Assembly: GCA_043808235.1 (NCBI GenBank)
Contig: JAZDFC010000084.1
Location: 62,001 to 126,000, forward strand
Direction: 5' to 3'
Source: JAZDFC01 sp043808235
GTDB lineage: Bacteria; Bacteroidota; Ignavibacteria; Ignavibacteriales; Melioribacteraceae
Length of the DNA: 64,000 nucleotides
Positions 51,660 to 60,759 of this stretch are shown piece after piece. The first letter of the stretch is position 1; every line of letters begins with the position of its first letter. Below the pieces are notes generated by a model. The model was given only the letters and a program-made list of their open reading frames with translations. It had not been told where the DNA came from and did no database searches. Made by a program: the position numbers and the translations under genes.

Positions 51660-51674
51660 TAACGCCGGACGTTA
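51660..51674. promoter_or_regulatory. Candidate HigA operator
   Basis: The inverted repeat TAACG-CCGGA-CGTTA lies 13 bases upstream of the higB ATG. Autoregulation by HigA at such palindromes is usual, but this particular site is inferred only from position and symmetry. Confidence 0.35.
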
Positions 51675-51720
51675 AATGTCAATCTTGAGACATGACAGAA
51701 AGCCACATCGGAAGATTAAA

Positions 51721-51771
51721 AAATTCACCCCTGAAATACAAGGAGTGATAAGTAATGTGGCAATCGGTTAA
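51721..51771 (+). pseudogene. Remnant of a second mfd 3' end (direct repeat copy B)
   Basis: In frame it reads KFTPEIQGVISNVAIG then stop, against KFSREIQGVISNVATN at the real mfd end: 12 of 16 residues identical. Four of the 11 base changes are silent third positions, so this piece evolved as coding sequence elsewhere before it landed here. Nothing upstream of it resembles the rest of mfd. Confidence 0.65.
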
Positions 51772-51815
51772 CTTTTATACCAACTTTTGGAAACAAGATT
51801 AGTGAAGGTTAGTCT

Positions 51816-52424
51816 TTATCGATATGCCGTCATCAAAAACATTGGGTATTGGCATAAAATTCCTTCCCTCTCGCGGGGAATTGAATACGCTGTTTGAAAA
51901 GAGATATTTCTAAAATCGCATTTCTCTGCCAATCGTTTTAATTCAACCCTATCAAAACCTAAATGCCCGTCGAAGCCTTTATCGTGGAATGTTCCGTCTT
52001 CCTTGTCAAGGTCGGCAATACATATTACTCCATTCTCATTTAACATGGAATGAAAGCAGTGAAATATATTTTCGATATCCTCGATATGATGTAGAGTCAG
52101 CATCGTATAAATTATGTCGTACTTTTCTTCAGGCAATGGATCGGTTGTCAAATCAAGTTTTATCGTTCTAAAATTCGTAATACCAGCGGCGACGATTTTT
52201 TGCGAAAGTGTTGCGAGCATTCCTATTGAAACATCGGCTAATGTAATTTGTCCGAGATATTCCCGAAGTTCGAAACTCAACAATCCTGTACCGCAGCCGT
52301 ATTCCAACGCATTCATATTCGAGGAAAGTGATACGCTTTTTATAATTGCTTTAGCTACGTTTTTAGCTCTTTCAATTCTTTCGGGAGTATCCCAGGTTGA
52401 AGCTCTATCGTCGAAGCTATTCAT
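51816..52424 (-). CDS. Class I SAM-dependent methyltransferase
   Basis: A 202-residue cytoplasmic methyltransferase of the UbiE/Methyltransf_11 type. Motif I is EYGCGTG at 41-47, motif II ITLADVSIGML supplies the acidic residue that holds the SAM ribose, and YDIIYTMLTLHHIEDI is motif IV. The short C-terminal part gives no hint about the substrate. It follows the GNAT gene by five bases and must be cotranscribed with it. Confidence 0.88.
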   Translation of the reverse strand: MNSFDDRASTWDTPERIERAKNVAKAIIKSVSLSSNMNALEYGCGTGLLSFELREYLGQITLADVSIGMLATLSQKIVAAGITNFRTIKLDLTTDPLPEEKYDIIYTMLTLHHIEDIENIFHCFHSMLNENGVICIADLDKEDGTFHDKGFDGHLGFDRVELKRLAEKCDFRNISFQTAYSIPREREGILCQYPMFLMTAYR

Positions 52425-52429
52425 AATTT

Positions 52430-53272
52430 TTATCCCAACTCAAATGTTGTTACGCCGAAAATCCCGTCGAGTTTTATTTGCGGTTCTTCCTTTGTGTACA
52501 TTCGGGCTGTTTCAAATACTTTGCGCATGCTGTGTTTTTGAGCAAGCACAACTGCCTCTGGATTAACCTCCGGCACATCGAGAAATATTGGAGAAACAAT
52601 TTCTACTTTGGAAGAAAGCGCATTTAAAAGCTGTTCTGCAATCTTTTCATTATCCGAAAAGAGAGGACCAATTTTATAACCGTGCAAGCATTTGCGGATT
52701 GTTCCATATCCTTTGATTCCATCTTCAACATAAACGAGTGTATGTGAATCCGGCATATTGAACCAGCAGTTTAAAAACACTTCCCTTTCTACCGGGAAAA
52801 ATTTAGTATCATACGCAACAAGCTTAGTAAACTCAACTTCCCTTACCGGGCGGATAAATTTATCATCAACGGAATAATGGTTTGCGGTTCCTTCATAGCG
52901 GATATTTCTGTACGCAAGTTTGAAACCGGATTTTTTATAGTTCATCTGTTGATCTATAACTCCATCCAACCCGATGTTGTTATGCCGTAAATACTCCATT
53001 CCCCTATTCCATATTTGAATACCATAGCCTTGTCCCCGGTATTCCGGATGAACAATGTAGAATCCTAAAAATCCGAATGTACCTTGATATGAAACTACAG
53101 ATATACAACCAATCGGTTTGTCGTCCAATAATCCTAAGAAGAAGCCCTTCGGGTCGGTTTGATAAAAACACGGCGCATCATTCAATCCTGGATTCCATCC
53201 TTCCGCAGCCGCCCAATCAATGGCAATTTGAATTTCGTCATTTGTCATATTTCTTATTTCAAAATCATTCAT
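52430..53272 (-). CDS. GNAT-family N-acetyltransferase with C-terminal second domain
   Basis: A 280-residue acetyltransferase. The acetyl-CoA-binding region is GFYIVHPEYRGQGYGIQIW (motif A), preceded by GCISVVSYQGTFGF. The C-terminal half, with YVEDGIKGYGTIRKCLHGYKIGPLFSDNEK and FLDVPEVNPEAVVLAQKHSM, is the Acetyltransf_18-like domain found in this two-domain group. The ATG at 53272 was preferred over the longer frame to 53410, whose extra 46 residues look random and overlap the next gene. The acceptor is unknown. Confidence 0.85.
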   Translation of the reverse strand: MNDFEIRNMTNDEIQIAIDWAAAEGWNPGLNDAPCFYQTDPKGFFLGLLDDKPIGCISVVSYQGTFGFLGFYIVHPEYRGQGYGIQIWNRGMEYLRHNNIGLDGVIDQQMNYKKSGFKLAYRNIRYEGTANHYSVDDKFIRPVREVEFTKLVAYDTKFFPVEREVFLNCWFNMPDSHTLVYVEDGIKGYGTIRKCLHGYKIGPLFSDNEKIAEQLLNALSSKVEIVSPIFLDVPEVNPEAVVLAQKHSMRKVFETARMYTKEEPQIKLDGIFGVTTFELG

Positions 53273-53331
53273 GGGGAAATTTTTCAAAATGTTTTTGGTA
53301 ATTATTTTTCTTTCTCTTATTCTTAAAAGAT

Positions 53332-53721
53332 TTAGCCACCGAAACTCTTCCCGGCTAATACGAATTTGACAAAAGCCCAAAGGAGAGCATATGCCCCTGC
53401 TCCGATGCAAACTAATGTAAGCGGCAAATTAAATTGTTCATAGTATGCAGCCTTCACAATTTCAAAAGGAATTTTTTCTTGTGTCCCATCGCGATTGAAA
53501 TAAACAAATTCATTGCCGTCAACATAGGCTCTTTTTAAATCGCTCTTGGTAAAATCGATTATGCTGTCTTCCAGCGTAACAACTTTTTCAAGGTAGGCTG
53601 AGCTGTAATCTTCTTTCGCAACATAGGAATTTGTGTAACAACCGGAAAGAATCATATTAAAAAAGGCAACAATTAGTAATTCAATAAAAAGTTCTTTGCC
53701 GATATGCGAGTAAGTTTTCAT
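53332..53721 (-). CDS. Small putative lipoprotein with C-terminal membrane segment
   Basis: A 129-residue protein of unknown function. A hydrophobic N-terminus ends in lipobox LSG-Cys27 (numbered from the ATG at 53721), and a second hydrophobic stretch, LPLTLVCIGAGAYALLWAFVKFVL, lies at the C-terminus. The middle is hydrophilic and contains DGTQEKIPFEIVKAAYY. ATG at 53721 was chosen because GGAGG is 11 bases before it; the TTG at 53739 overlaps that site. No family recognised. Confidence 0.6.
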   Translation of the reverse strand: MKTYSHIGKELFIELLIVAFFNMILSGCYTNSYVAKEDYSSAYLEKVVTLEDSIIDFTKSDLKRAYVDGNEFVYFNRDGTQEKIPFEIVKAAYYEQFNLPLTLVCIGAGAYALLWAFVKFVLAGKSFGG

Positions 53722-53756
53722 CTTAAATTTATCCTCCAATTTGCAAATTGTATATC

Positions 53757-54161
53757 TCAGTATTTTAATACATCAATATACGACTGTAATTCGAGTGCTC
53801 GCTTCCTTACTACCTCAACTCTATCAGCAGCCCGCATTGTTAGATACATTGTCCCGTCTTTTTGTGAATAAAGATAATCGAGAAACTCGAATTCCTTATC
53901 GCGGAATTTTATCCATTCCTGTTGGGCTTCTTTTAATTTTTTCTTTCCGGAATCATCGAGCATACCTTTTAATTCATTGTAAACCTTATTCAATTCGGCA
54001 TCCCATTTCTCCGCCGCTTCATTCAAGCATTGCAACATGCCGTGTGTTGAATAATCTTTCTCCATGCATTCAGCGAGGGATATATCGATTGGATGCTTAC
54101 TTTCTTCCTGGCAGTAAATAAAAGCTGGAACTAAAAGAAAACACAATAACAGACTTTTCAT
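53757..54161 (-). CDS. LprI-family (DUF1311) secreted protein
   Basis: A 134-residue exported protein. The signal peptide ends near residue 17 (IYCQ). The mature part matches the lysozyme-inhibitor LprI/DUF1311 pattern: AECMEKDYSTHGMLQCLNEAAEKWDAELNKVYNEL, then LKEAQQEWIKFRDKEFEFL. Two cysteines bracket the first helix. Mycobacterial LprI inhibits lysozyme; in other bacteria the role is unknown. ATG at 54161 is preceded by GGAAGGTG and chosen over a TTG at 54176. It is cotranscribed with the small lipoprotein gene 35 bases downstream. Confidence 0.82.
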   Translation of the reverse strand: MKSLLLCFLLVPAFIYCQEESKHPIDISLAECMEKDYSTHGMLQCLNEAAEKWDAELNKVYNELKGMLDDSGKKKLKEAQQEWIKFRDKEFEFLDYLYSQKDGTMYLTMRAADRVEVVRKRALELQSYIDVLKY

Positions 54162-54267
54162 GCTCACACCTTCCAAATTATTTATCTAAAGTTATTCATA
54201 CGATAACTCTAAGACAACAAATAATTTCACAAAGAGGTTTACATGATGCAGTGAATTACGGGATTGT

Positions 54268-54308
54268 ATAAAAAAAGAAAGCATCCGTCGGGGTCGCAAC
54301 GGATGCTT
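54268..54308 (-). terminator. Rho-independent terminator at the end of the pectin locus
   Basis: The 10-bp stem AAGCATCCGT/ACGGATGCTT with a 10-base loop is followed on the minus strand by CTTTTTTT. It is 42 bases past the stop of the type IX-sorted protein gene. Confidence 0.88.
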
Positions 54309-54350
54309 CCAAAGCAGTGTACTTCTACTGCAACTAAAAAGAAACCAGAA

Positions 54351-56018
54351 TTATTTCAGCAGCATCATCTTTTTAGTAATAACATTATCTTGGGAGGTAA
54401 GTTTGTAGAAGTAAATACCGGAAGATAAATCCGATGCATCGAATGATATCGAATGACTTCCGGCTTCTTGTGTTCTATTAATAAGGGTAGCTATATGTTT
54501 TCCTAATACGTTGAAAACTTCTAATTTAACTTGCGATTGAACCGGTAATGAATATTCAATCCTCGTAGTCGGGTTAAACGGATTCGGATAGTTTTGATTC
54601 AGTGTAAACTCAGTCGGCAATTGGCTATCTGGATCATTAACACCGATAATTGTACCACCAGCATCCCAAATCGCTTTTAGATCCGGCCACCAGTTTAAGT
54701 CGCCGGCCGGGAATCCACCTTCAGCGCCCATATAAGCAGCTGTGGTTGTCGGGAATGTGCAATTAAGTTCATCATCAAAATATTCCCATGGTCGGCGATC
54801 GAAATCGAATGTTGCATTCCAATTTGTTGTCGCTTTGGTTTTGTTAGCGCCGGCAGGGCTGCGGTACCATTCATTAAATGTTATCATCAATTCCGGTATG
54901 TTAACCATTGTGATCAATTCTTTTACGAATGCACTTGCAGAATCGGCGCCTAGCTTGCTGTTTATGTGCCAGGTTAAAGGTGAACCTTCACCGGTTACGC
55001 CGGCTGATGCATAAGTATCGTAGAATGCTTGTCCTTCCGGGGAAACACTGTAATAATTGTTATTAACTGTCCACGCAGTTGAATCGTTGGGGACACTTAT
55101 TACCCATGTCATTCTACCGCCTCCAAATGCATCTTTTTCACCGCTTTCGTCAAATTCTGATTGACGCACTGCATCTGTATCATTACCAAGAGAGAATGGA
55201 TCAATAAATAGGTTATTGGTGATTTTTACATCATCCCCAACCCAGCCAAGAGCGAGTGTGCCATGATATGACATACCGTTCACAATTGAATTGTGATCAA
55301 AAACTAAGTGGTTGATATTTGCAGTACTTGAACGGTGACGAATAATACGATCTTGAAAATTAACAAATGTATTATTAACAATAATCATTGAGTCACATGA
55401 AGTATCCCGGATATCAATAAACTTTCCAGCTCCTAGATTTGATGTTCCGCAATGGCCCATATTTGCGAGAATGCTATTTGCTACTTTAACTGTTTTAGTT
55501 GCACTGTTGCAGCGGATGTGCTGACCACGAGTGTTTGACATAATACATCCATCAATAGTAATATTAAAACCCGCTGCACCGGTTTGAATTAATCCTGCGG
55601 GAATATCTGCAACTAATCCAGCAGCTTCAAGATATCCGACTAAGATAAGATCTTTTAACCAAAGGTCTCCCCTCTGATCGCAAAATTGAGGTACCGAATT
55701 AGTTGTTGCATTTCTTAATAAATAGACAACAGGCAATTGGCCGGTTCCGTCCTCGGCTTTCATTCTGAAAGCCCACCCGTTGTTTCGCATTGTGGTGTTA
55801 ACAAAATAGATTCCGCCTCTTTGTAAAACATAAACTCTTTCAAGGTCAGCTCTATCACCAGCTGCTGTTGTGTCGCCCATTACATGATTGTTCAAAAAAT
55901 CGTATGCGCTTGTGGCGCCCGGAATTAAAAGATCATGTGGACCAGCTTGTCCGAAGGTTACAAGGGGCAAACCAATCAATAGGGTAAGAATTAGAATTAA
56001 CTGTCTTGTTTTTTTCAT
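54351..56018 (-). CDS. Type IX-secreted parallel beta-helix protein of the pectin locus
   Basis: A 555-residue surface or extracellular protein. The signal peptide ends near residue 23 (TFGQ). The middle (about 85-300) has short repeated turns with Asn ladders (ITIDGCIMSNTRGQ, VVVANSIL-like, MIIVNNTFVNF, HLVFDHNSIVNG, VKITNNLFIDP), a right-handed beta-helix as in pectate lyases and DUF4957/DUF5123-type proteins. The last 85 residues are a type IX sorting domain (QNYPNPFNPTT, then SGIYFYKL and KKMMLLK). No lyase catalytic residues could be assigned, so it may bind or cleave pectic glycans. It lies 75 bases after the TonB receptor gene and shares its transcript. Confidence 0.75.
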   Translation of the reverse strand: MKKTRQLILILTLLIGLPLVTFGQAGPHDLLIPGATSAYDFLNNHVMGDTTAAGDRADLERVYVLQRGGIYFVNTTMRNNGWAFRMKAEDGTGQLPVVYLLRNATTNSVPQFCDQRGDLWLKDLILVGYLEAAGLVADIPAGLIQTGAAGFNITIDGCIMSNTRGQHIRCNSATKTVKVANSILANMGHCGTSNLGAGKFIDIRDTSCDSMIIVNNTFVNFQDRIIRHRSSTANINHLVFDHNSIVNGMSYHGTLALGWVGDDVKITNNLFIDPFSLGNDTDAVRQSEFDESGEKDAFGGGRMTWVISVPNDSTAWTVNNNYYSVSPEGQAFYDTYASAGVTGEGSPLTWHINSKLGADSASAFVKELITMVNIPELMITFNEWYRSPAGANKTKATTNWNATFDFDRRPWEYFDDELNCTFPTTTAAYMGAEGGFPAGDLNWWPDLKAIWDAGGTIIGVNDPDSQLPTEFTLNQNYPNPFNPTTRIEYSLPVQSQVKLEVFNVLGKHIATLINRTQEAGSHSISFDASDLSSGIYFYKLTSQDNVITKKMMLLK

Positions 56019-56093
56019 AGTTATCTCCTTTGTTAGTTACTATTAATTAAATTTCTGCGAAATACAGAATATTTATTTGCATAAAATTTTTCA

Positions 56094-59000
56094 TTATAAT
56101 GTTAGCCGGACACCGAGATCGGCCGTAAATCCATATATTTGGCTGTTATTTAATAAGGACCACCCGGTAATTCTATTTTTAATCGTTTCGTCTTCCATAG
56201 TGTTGGTAATATTATTTAAGTTTAGCATTACGGAGAGATAATCAGTTATCTGCTGTTTAAGTGCAATATCCAATCTCATGAATTCATCTACAGTATTATC
56301 ACTCCTTCCGTTGGCAGAGAAAGTTCTGTTATACGAACCATTATAGAACAGAGAGATTCTGCCGGAAAATCCACCAATGTCATACCCGAGAGCAAAGTTT
56401 CCGAAGAATTCAGGTTGACCTTCGAGCTTTGTTTTGTTTTCGTATAAAACAGTTACCGGTTTAAGAATAGGAAACGGAATGCCGGGAACAGTAACCGAGA
56501 CGGTATCTGTTCTGCTGGTGGCAACATAGGTTTCTGAACGCACTAACGAGAAATTGTAGGATAAAACGATATTAGATAATATGCCCGGCAAAAATCTTAA
56601 ATTGGTCTGATGCTCGATTTCAAGTCCCCATACTTTTGTGGGCTTGGAAGAGTTATATGGATACACCAGATTATAACCATATATCGTAAATGGATCATTA
56701 TAATTAATACCGAGACTATCGAGAGTAGATTGTCCGTGATCGCCATCTATAAATATCCCGTTAATCATATGGTACATATCTTTGATATCTTTATAGAAAG
56801 CGGAAATTGAGAACAAACCAATTGTGTTGCCGAAGAATGATGTATTAATTTCGAAGTTCCAGGCAGAAGCAGCTTTTAATCCGGGATTACCAATAGTTAG
56901 ACTATTACCTGAATAGAAAGTCCCTGCCTTTCTCGCAACAAAATTTTCCAATCGATGATTAAAATCCGGACGCGCTAAGGCTTTGTAAGCAGCTAACCGG
57001 ACTAACATAAAATCAGTTGGACGGTAAGATAGATGGAAGTTGGGTAACCAAACAGTCTCGTAATGTGTAGCGGTTGTATCTCTTAAATTACCTTTAGGTG
57101 TTGGAAAACCAGAAAGATCATTTATTGAATAGCGGGAACGGTATTCATTCGCTTCAACTTCCGCGCGAATACCGGTTATTAATGTAACTTCTTGTCCGAA
57201 GTTAAGTGTATTCATTAAATAGCCGGACGAGATAGTTTCGTTTATATCATAATAAAAGGCATCCGCTTCAAAGTTTCTTTCATATTCCGGATTTTTCCCA
57301 TCCGCATCATTAAAACCATTTTTATTTAAATCCCACCATTGCCGGATCGCATCTCTATTCATTAAAGGATAAAGACTGTATTTATCATAAATATTCCTGT
57401 TTTCGGGATTGGGGTCGAGGAAATAAGTTACAAGAATTTTGCCTCCGGTATTTCCCAAAGCATCAAAGATTCCAGTGAATGGCGTACCGTCGAAATTTTT
57501 GGGAACAACAGTACCGTCATCCATTTTAACGTATCCCGCAAAAGATTCATTATAATATGGGGAAAGGAGTTCACTGCGTGATCTGTATCTTGTTTTTGCT
57601 TTGTACTTACCGCCAAACTTAACTTCGCCGCTAATATAATTGCCAATAGTATAACCGGTTTTAAGATTAAGTGTTGCGGTTCTTTCTTTGTCGAAGTTAT
57701 ATTCATCACGATAATATGCGGTATATAAGTAAGACTTCTGGAAATTATTAAGGGCATAATTAATAATCGATTCGTAAGGACCTTTCAAAACATCTTCGGG
57801 AACACCACTCATGCCCGAAACAGGATTACCTTCCGAGTCTAATGATGAGGGCTCGGTAAATGTCACGTCGTAATCAAAAGGAAAGTCGGAATTGGATTGT
57901 GCGAACGATGCGCTCCAATTAGCGGTAAAACCCAAAAGATAATTTTCACCAATCAATGCGCTGTTAAAGGTTGTGATTTTCTGTTCGCGGTCTCTTGCTC
58001 CGTAAAGGAGCTGGTTATTTGGATCTGTGGGATAATTTCTGTGATATTCAATATAATCACGCGAAGTCTGGTTAAAAATATTATTCAATTTGATATATCC
58101 ACCATCCGGTGTATTGAAATCAAGTAATAAACCAAACCCACCGCGTTTTCTTATCTCATCTGTAAATGTGAGTTCGAAATCGGTAATTTCCCAGTCCTGG
58201 CCACTATTCAAATTTTGATTATAACTTAGATCGAAATCTTCTTTGCTTCTGTCTCGCTGTTCAATATTTGCTGTTACTTGCACTCCGAATAATTCATCGA
58301 AGAATCTTTCGCCGTAACGTAACTGGAAATCGTATTGTTTTAGCGTATTATTCAAATCGTTGTATGCGCCACGTGAATCAAGTCTTAATACTCTTTCTGA
58401 TGGCGCTTTCTTAGTAACAAGATTAACACTTCCAGCGATAGCGTCTGCGTCCATATCCGGAGTAAGTGCTTTATATAATTCAATTCCTGCGAGCGAGCCT
58501 TGAGATATTGTACTTAAGTCAACACCTCTATCATCAGCATCCGTGGGAGCTATTTTAATTCCGTCAACAGTAATGTTGGAAAATTTATCACTTAACCCGC
58601 GAAGTACTACTTTATTTGCCTCGCCACCGGAACGTTGCAAAGCGACACCGGGCAATCGGCCAATAGATTCTGCAGCATTCGCATCGGGCAATTCCTGAAT
58701 TTTTTCTTCTGATATTACATTAATAATAGTATTAGAAGTAATCTGCTGATTGATGGCCGCAACTTGTCCCTCTGCCTGACCGGTGACAATAACAGTCAAT
58801 CCTTCAATTACATCAGGCGATAATGAAGTACTTAATTCAAGTGTTTTGCCGTCTTCAATTTTAATGTTAAAGTCTTTGCTTTCGTAACCGATATACGAAA
58901 CCTTTAGCACATAATTACCCTCTGGAATTCCTGTTACCCGGTAATGGCCTTCAAAGTCGGTAGCGTCACCGAGAGCCGTACCCATTACAATCACGTTTGC

Positions 59001-59126
59001 ACCCCAAAGAGGAGAATTTTCAAGAGAATCTGTTACAACACCCCGCAATATTCCCTGTCCATAAGCAAAATCGGAAATCATCGCGAGCAAACAAAAGACT
59101 AATAATTTTGTAGAAATTTTTTTCAT
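56094..59126 (-). CDS. Large TonB-dependent receptor with carboxypeptidase-regulatory domain
   Basis: A 1010-residue outer-membrane importer. The signal peptide ends near residue 23 (AYGQ). The CarboxypepD_reg-like domain spans about 24-105 (LRGVVTDSLENSPLWGANVIVMGT... GHYRVTGIPEGNYVLKVSYIGYE). The plug follows (ANAAESIGRLPGVALQRSGGEANKVVLRGLSDKFSNITVDGIKIA, with PDMDADAIAGSVNLVTKKAP). The barrel ends TADLGVRLTL. It resembles the FyuA/TonB-receptor group that imports oligosaccharides in marine and gut Bacteroidota. There is no SusD-like neighbour. Its position between pectin enzymes and a surface beta-helix protein suggests uptake of oligogalacturonides. A 390-base leader with a tandem 12-mer precedes it. 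Confidence 0.9.
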   Translation of the reverse strand: MKKISTKLLVFCLLAMISDFAYGQGILRGVVTDSLENSPLWGANVIVMGTALGDATDFEGHYRVTGIPEGNYVLKVSYIGYESKDFNIKIEDGKTLELSTSLSPDVIEGLTVIVTGQAEGQVAAINQQITSNTIINVISEEKIQELPDANAAESIGRLPGVALQRSGGEANKVVLRGLSDKFSNITVDGIKIAPTDADDRGVDLSTISQGSLAGIELYKALTPDMDADAIAGSVNLVTKKAPSERVLRLDSRGAYNDLNNTLKQYDFQLRYGERFFDELFGVQVTANIEQRDRSKEDFDLSYNQNLNSGQDWEITDFELTFTDEIRKRGGFGLLLDFNTPDGGYIKLNNIFNQTSRDYIEYHRNYPTDPNNQLLYGARDREQKITTFNSALIGENYLLGFTANWSASFAQSNSDFPFDYDVTFTEPSSLDSEGNPVSGMSGVPEDVLKGPYESIINYALNNFQKSYLYTAYYRDEYNFDKERTATLNLKTGYTIGNYISGEVKFGGKYKAKTRYRSRSELLSPYYNESFAGYVKMDDGTVVPKNFDGTPFTGIFDALGNTGGKILVTYFLDPNPENRNIYDKYSLYPLMNRDAIRQWWDLNKNGFNDADGKNPEYERNFEADAFYYDINETISSGYLMNTLNFGQEVTLITGIRAEVEANEYRSRYSINDLSGFPTPKGNLRDTTATHYETVWLPNFHLSYRPTDFMLVRLAAYKALARPDFNHRLENFVARKAGTFYSGNSLTIGNPGLKAASAWNFEINTSFFGNTIGLFSISAFYKDIKDMYHMINGIFIDGDHGQSTLDSLGINYNDPFTIYGYNLVYPYNSSKPTKVWGLEIEHQTNLRFLPGILSNIVLSYNFSLVRSETYVATSRTDTVSVTVPGIPFPILKPVTVLYENKTKLEGQPEFFGNFALGYDIGGFSGRISLFYNGSYNRTFSANGRSDNTVDEFMRLDIALKQQITDYLSVMLNLNNITNTMEDETIKNRITGWSLLNNSQIYGFTADLGVRLTL

Positions 59127-59517
59127 AGGAATAGACCCCTTAATTTATACCTGGAAAATTCTGGTGTTGATGTTATCAAGCTGGATAATAATGTTTTCAT
59201 AAATTTTATTTGGCATTATGCTAGAATGCTTGAATTATTAATTTTTTTTGGGAGATATACCGGTATTATCGAAACCCGTAAATTTCCAGCTAAGCTTAAA
59301 AGTATATTTAAAAATTTACTGCTGATGGATTCTATTCTTTGAGCGATGTTACTATAGAAGAATAGCCGCATTGAACCGGTTTTTGAGCGGAAAGTTCGAG
59401 CAATTTGATATATTTTTATAGTTATCATTTAACGATTACTTTAACGGTTACTAAAATCATTAGATTAATTCAATTTGTCAAGAAAAAAATATTAGTTTAC
59501 CATAAAAAGTTACTTCA
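59127..59517. promoter_or_regulatory. Upstream region of the pectin-locus receptor
   Basis: 391 bases without a gene, between the pectinesterase stop and the receptor start. Content: a tandem pair of 12-mers at 59428-59451 and otherwise AT-rich sequence. The receptor promoter must be here unless the transcript reads through from the pectinase operon. No terminator was seen after the pectinesterase. Confidence 0.45.
59428..59451. repeat. Tandem 12-mer, candidate regulator binding site
   Basis: TTTAACGATTAC is followed directly by TTTAACGGTTAC, one change in 12. It lies about 300 bases upstream of the receptor start. Direct repeats near a one-turn-plus spacing are typical for AraC-like or response-regulator dimers, but nothing here links it to a specific protein. 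Confidence 0.4.
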
Positions 59518-60759
59518 TTATTGGTTGAAACAGTTGCGCTCTTTAACAGAAGCGATTGTGCCGGAAATTTTTCCCTCATTCACAATTGTCAATTTTTCCA
59601 AACAAACATTTTCAATACCCGGTTTACATTCAAAATTCAATGTTTTTTGACCACCGCCGGAAGTATATTCAAATCTGTTCTCAGAATCATAAATGATGGG
59701 TTTTCCAATTACAGATACCGGCTCATTAAAAGTAAGATAAAGTTGACCATCTCCCAATTTATATTTAATAACTTTAGGCTCGGATGAGAATTCGGGATCC
59801 CATAAAAAGTTAAAAGTCCATGCTGGAGTAATATTATTCGGTTCAATAAAACCATTGACGGAAAATAGATTATCTTCTAACCAACGATAATTTGCACCGC
59901 CGTGGCTACAGTTTTGAAAAAAGTATCTTTCACCCCAATTGCACGGTTGGTTACGGGTTGTATCTTCATAGGTTACATGATAGATTGGAACATCCGCCAT
60001 ATTTTTCGAAAAGCGGCAATCGATAAAAAAGAATTGAGCCTCGTAATGATGCCTGCCGAGTTTAAAACCTTCAACTCCGTCGAAAGAAGAATTCTTTATT
60101 ACAAACTTTTGATTAATATCGTAACCGCCCGCATGCCAAACCGCAGCAGTTTGTTTCACTTCGTAAAATTCGGAATCTTTAATGAAGCACCATCCGCGCG
60201 GACAAACAAAATCGACAGCGCCTTCGAAATAACAATTTGAGTGATAATACATCCCGGTTTTGTAATCCCACAGAGAAACCGTATCGGCGCCTTTGCTAAT
60301 CATATTACAATTTTGAATTATCGTCCGCGTACCTTTGCCGTAAACAACAAAAGCGTGCGGTCCTATTTCCGGCTGTGTGTTTTCCGCTGTAAGATTTTCA
60401 ATAATAATATCATCGCCATTAATATTAATTACAGCCGGACCAATCGAGTCTTTGTTTTTATCCCAATCGCTTCTAAGTTGACAAAATCTTATAATAGTTT
60501 TCTCGCGATCCTCGCCCCGCAATGTAATATAATCCTGATCGATCCGAATCTTCTCTTCGTATTTTCCATTTTTAATGAATATGATTCTTCTTTCGTAATT
60601 GAATACCGGCAGTGAATCCAATGCTTCTGTAATCGTTTTGAAATCGCCGCTGCCGTCTTTTGCAACAGTGATGAAATGCGGAATATTTTTAGGAAAACAA
60701 ATCACCGATGTTATTAATAATATGCTTACAGTGAAAAATATTTTGGTGGATTTCGTCAT
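59518..60759 (-). CDS. Pectinesterase family protein (CE8)
   Basis: A 413-residue exported esterase that should remove methyl groups from homogalacturonan. Signal peptide 1-23. The parallel beta-helix begins with HFITVAKDGSGDFKTITEALDSLP, the CE8 opening. Catalytic acid D159 is in GADTVSLW and nucleophile D183 in EGAVDF. An Arg is found in KLGRHHYEA near 236. The Gln that usually precedes the first Asp (QDT) is Ala here, and the FG after VDF is VCPRG, so it is a divergent member. A C-terminal extra domain (about 330-413) lacks a type IX sorting motif. Its ATG overlaps the PL9 stop (ATGA). Confidence 0.85.
   Translation of the reverse strand: MTKSTKIFFTVSILLITSVICFPKNIPHFITVAKDGSGDFKTITEALDSLPVFNYERRIIFIKNGKYEEKIRIDQDYITLRGEDREKTIIRFCQLRSDWDKNKDSIGPAVININGDDIIIENLTAENTQPEIGPHAFVVYGKGTRTIIQNCNMISKGADTVSLWDYKTGMYYHSNCYFEGAVDFVCPRGWCFIKDSEFYEVKQTAAVWHAGGYDINQKFVIKNSSFDGVEGFKLGRHHYEAQFFFIDCRFSKNMADVPIYHVTYEDTTRNQPCNWGERYFFQNCSHGGANYRWLEDNLFSVNGFIEPNNITPAWTFNFLWDPEFSSEPKVIKYKLGDGQLYLTFNEPVSVIGKPIIYDSENRFEYTSGGGQKTLNFECKPGIENVCLEKLTIVNEGKISGTIASVKERNCFNQ

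Noticed and set aside
51655..51680. Integron attC-like site near higB (GTTAAAT end)
   Set aside because: The outer boxes are only seven bases apart, far shorter than any attC, and no integrase is present.
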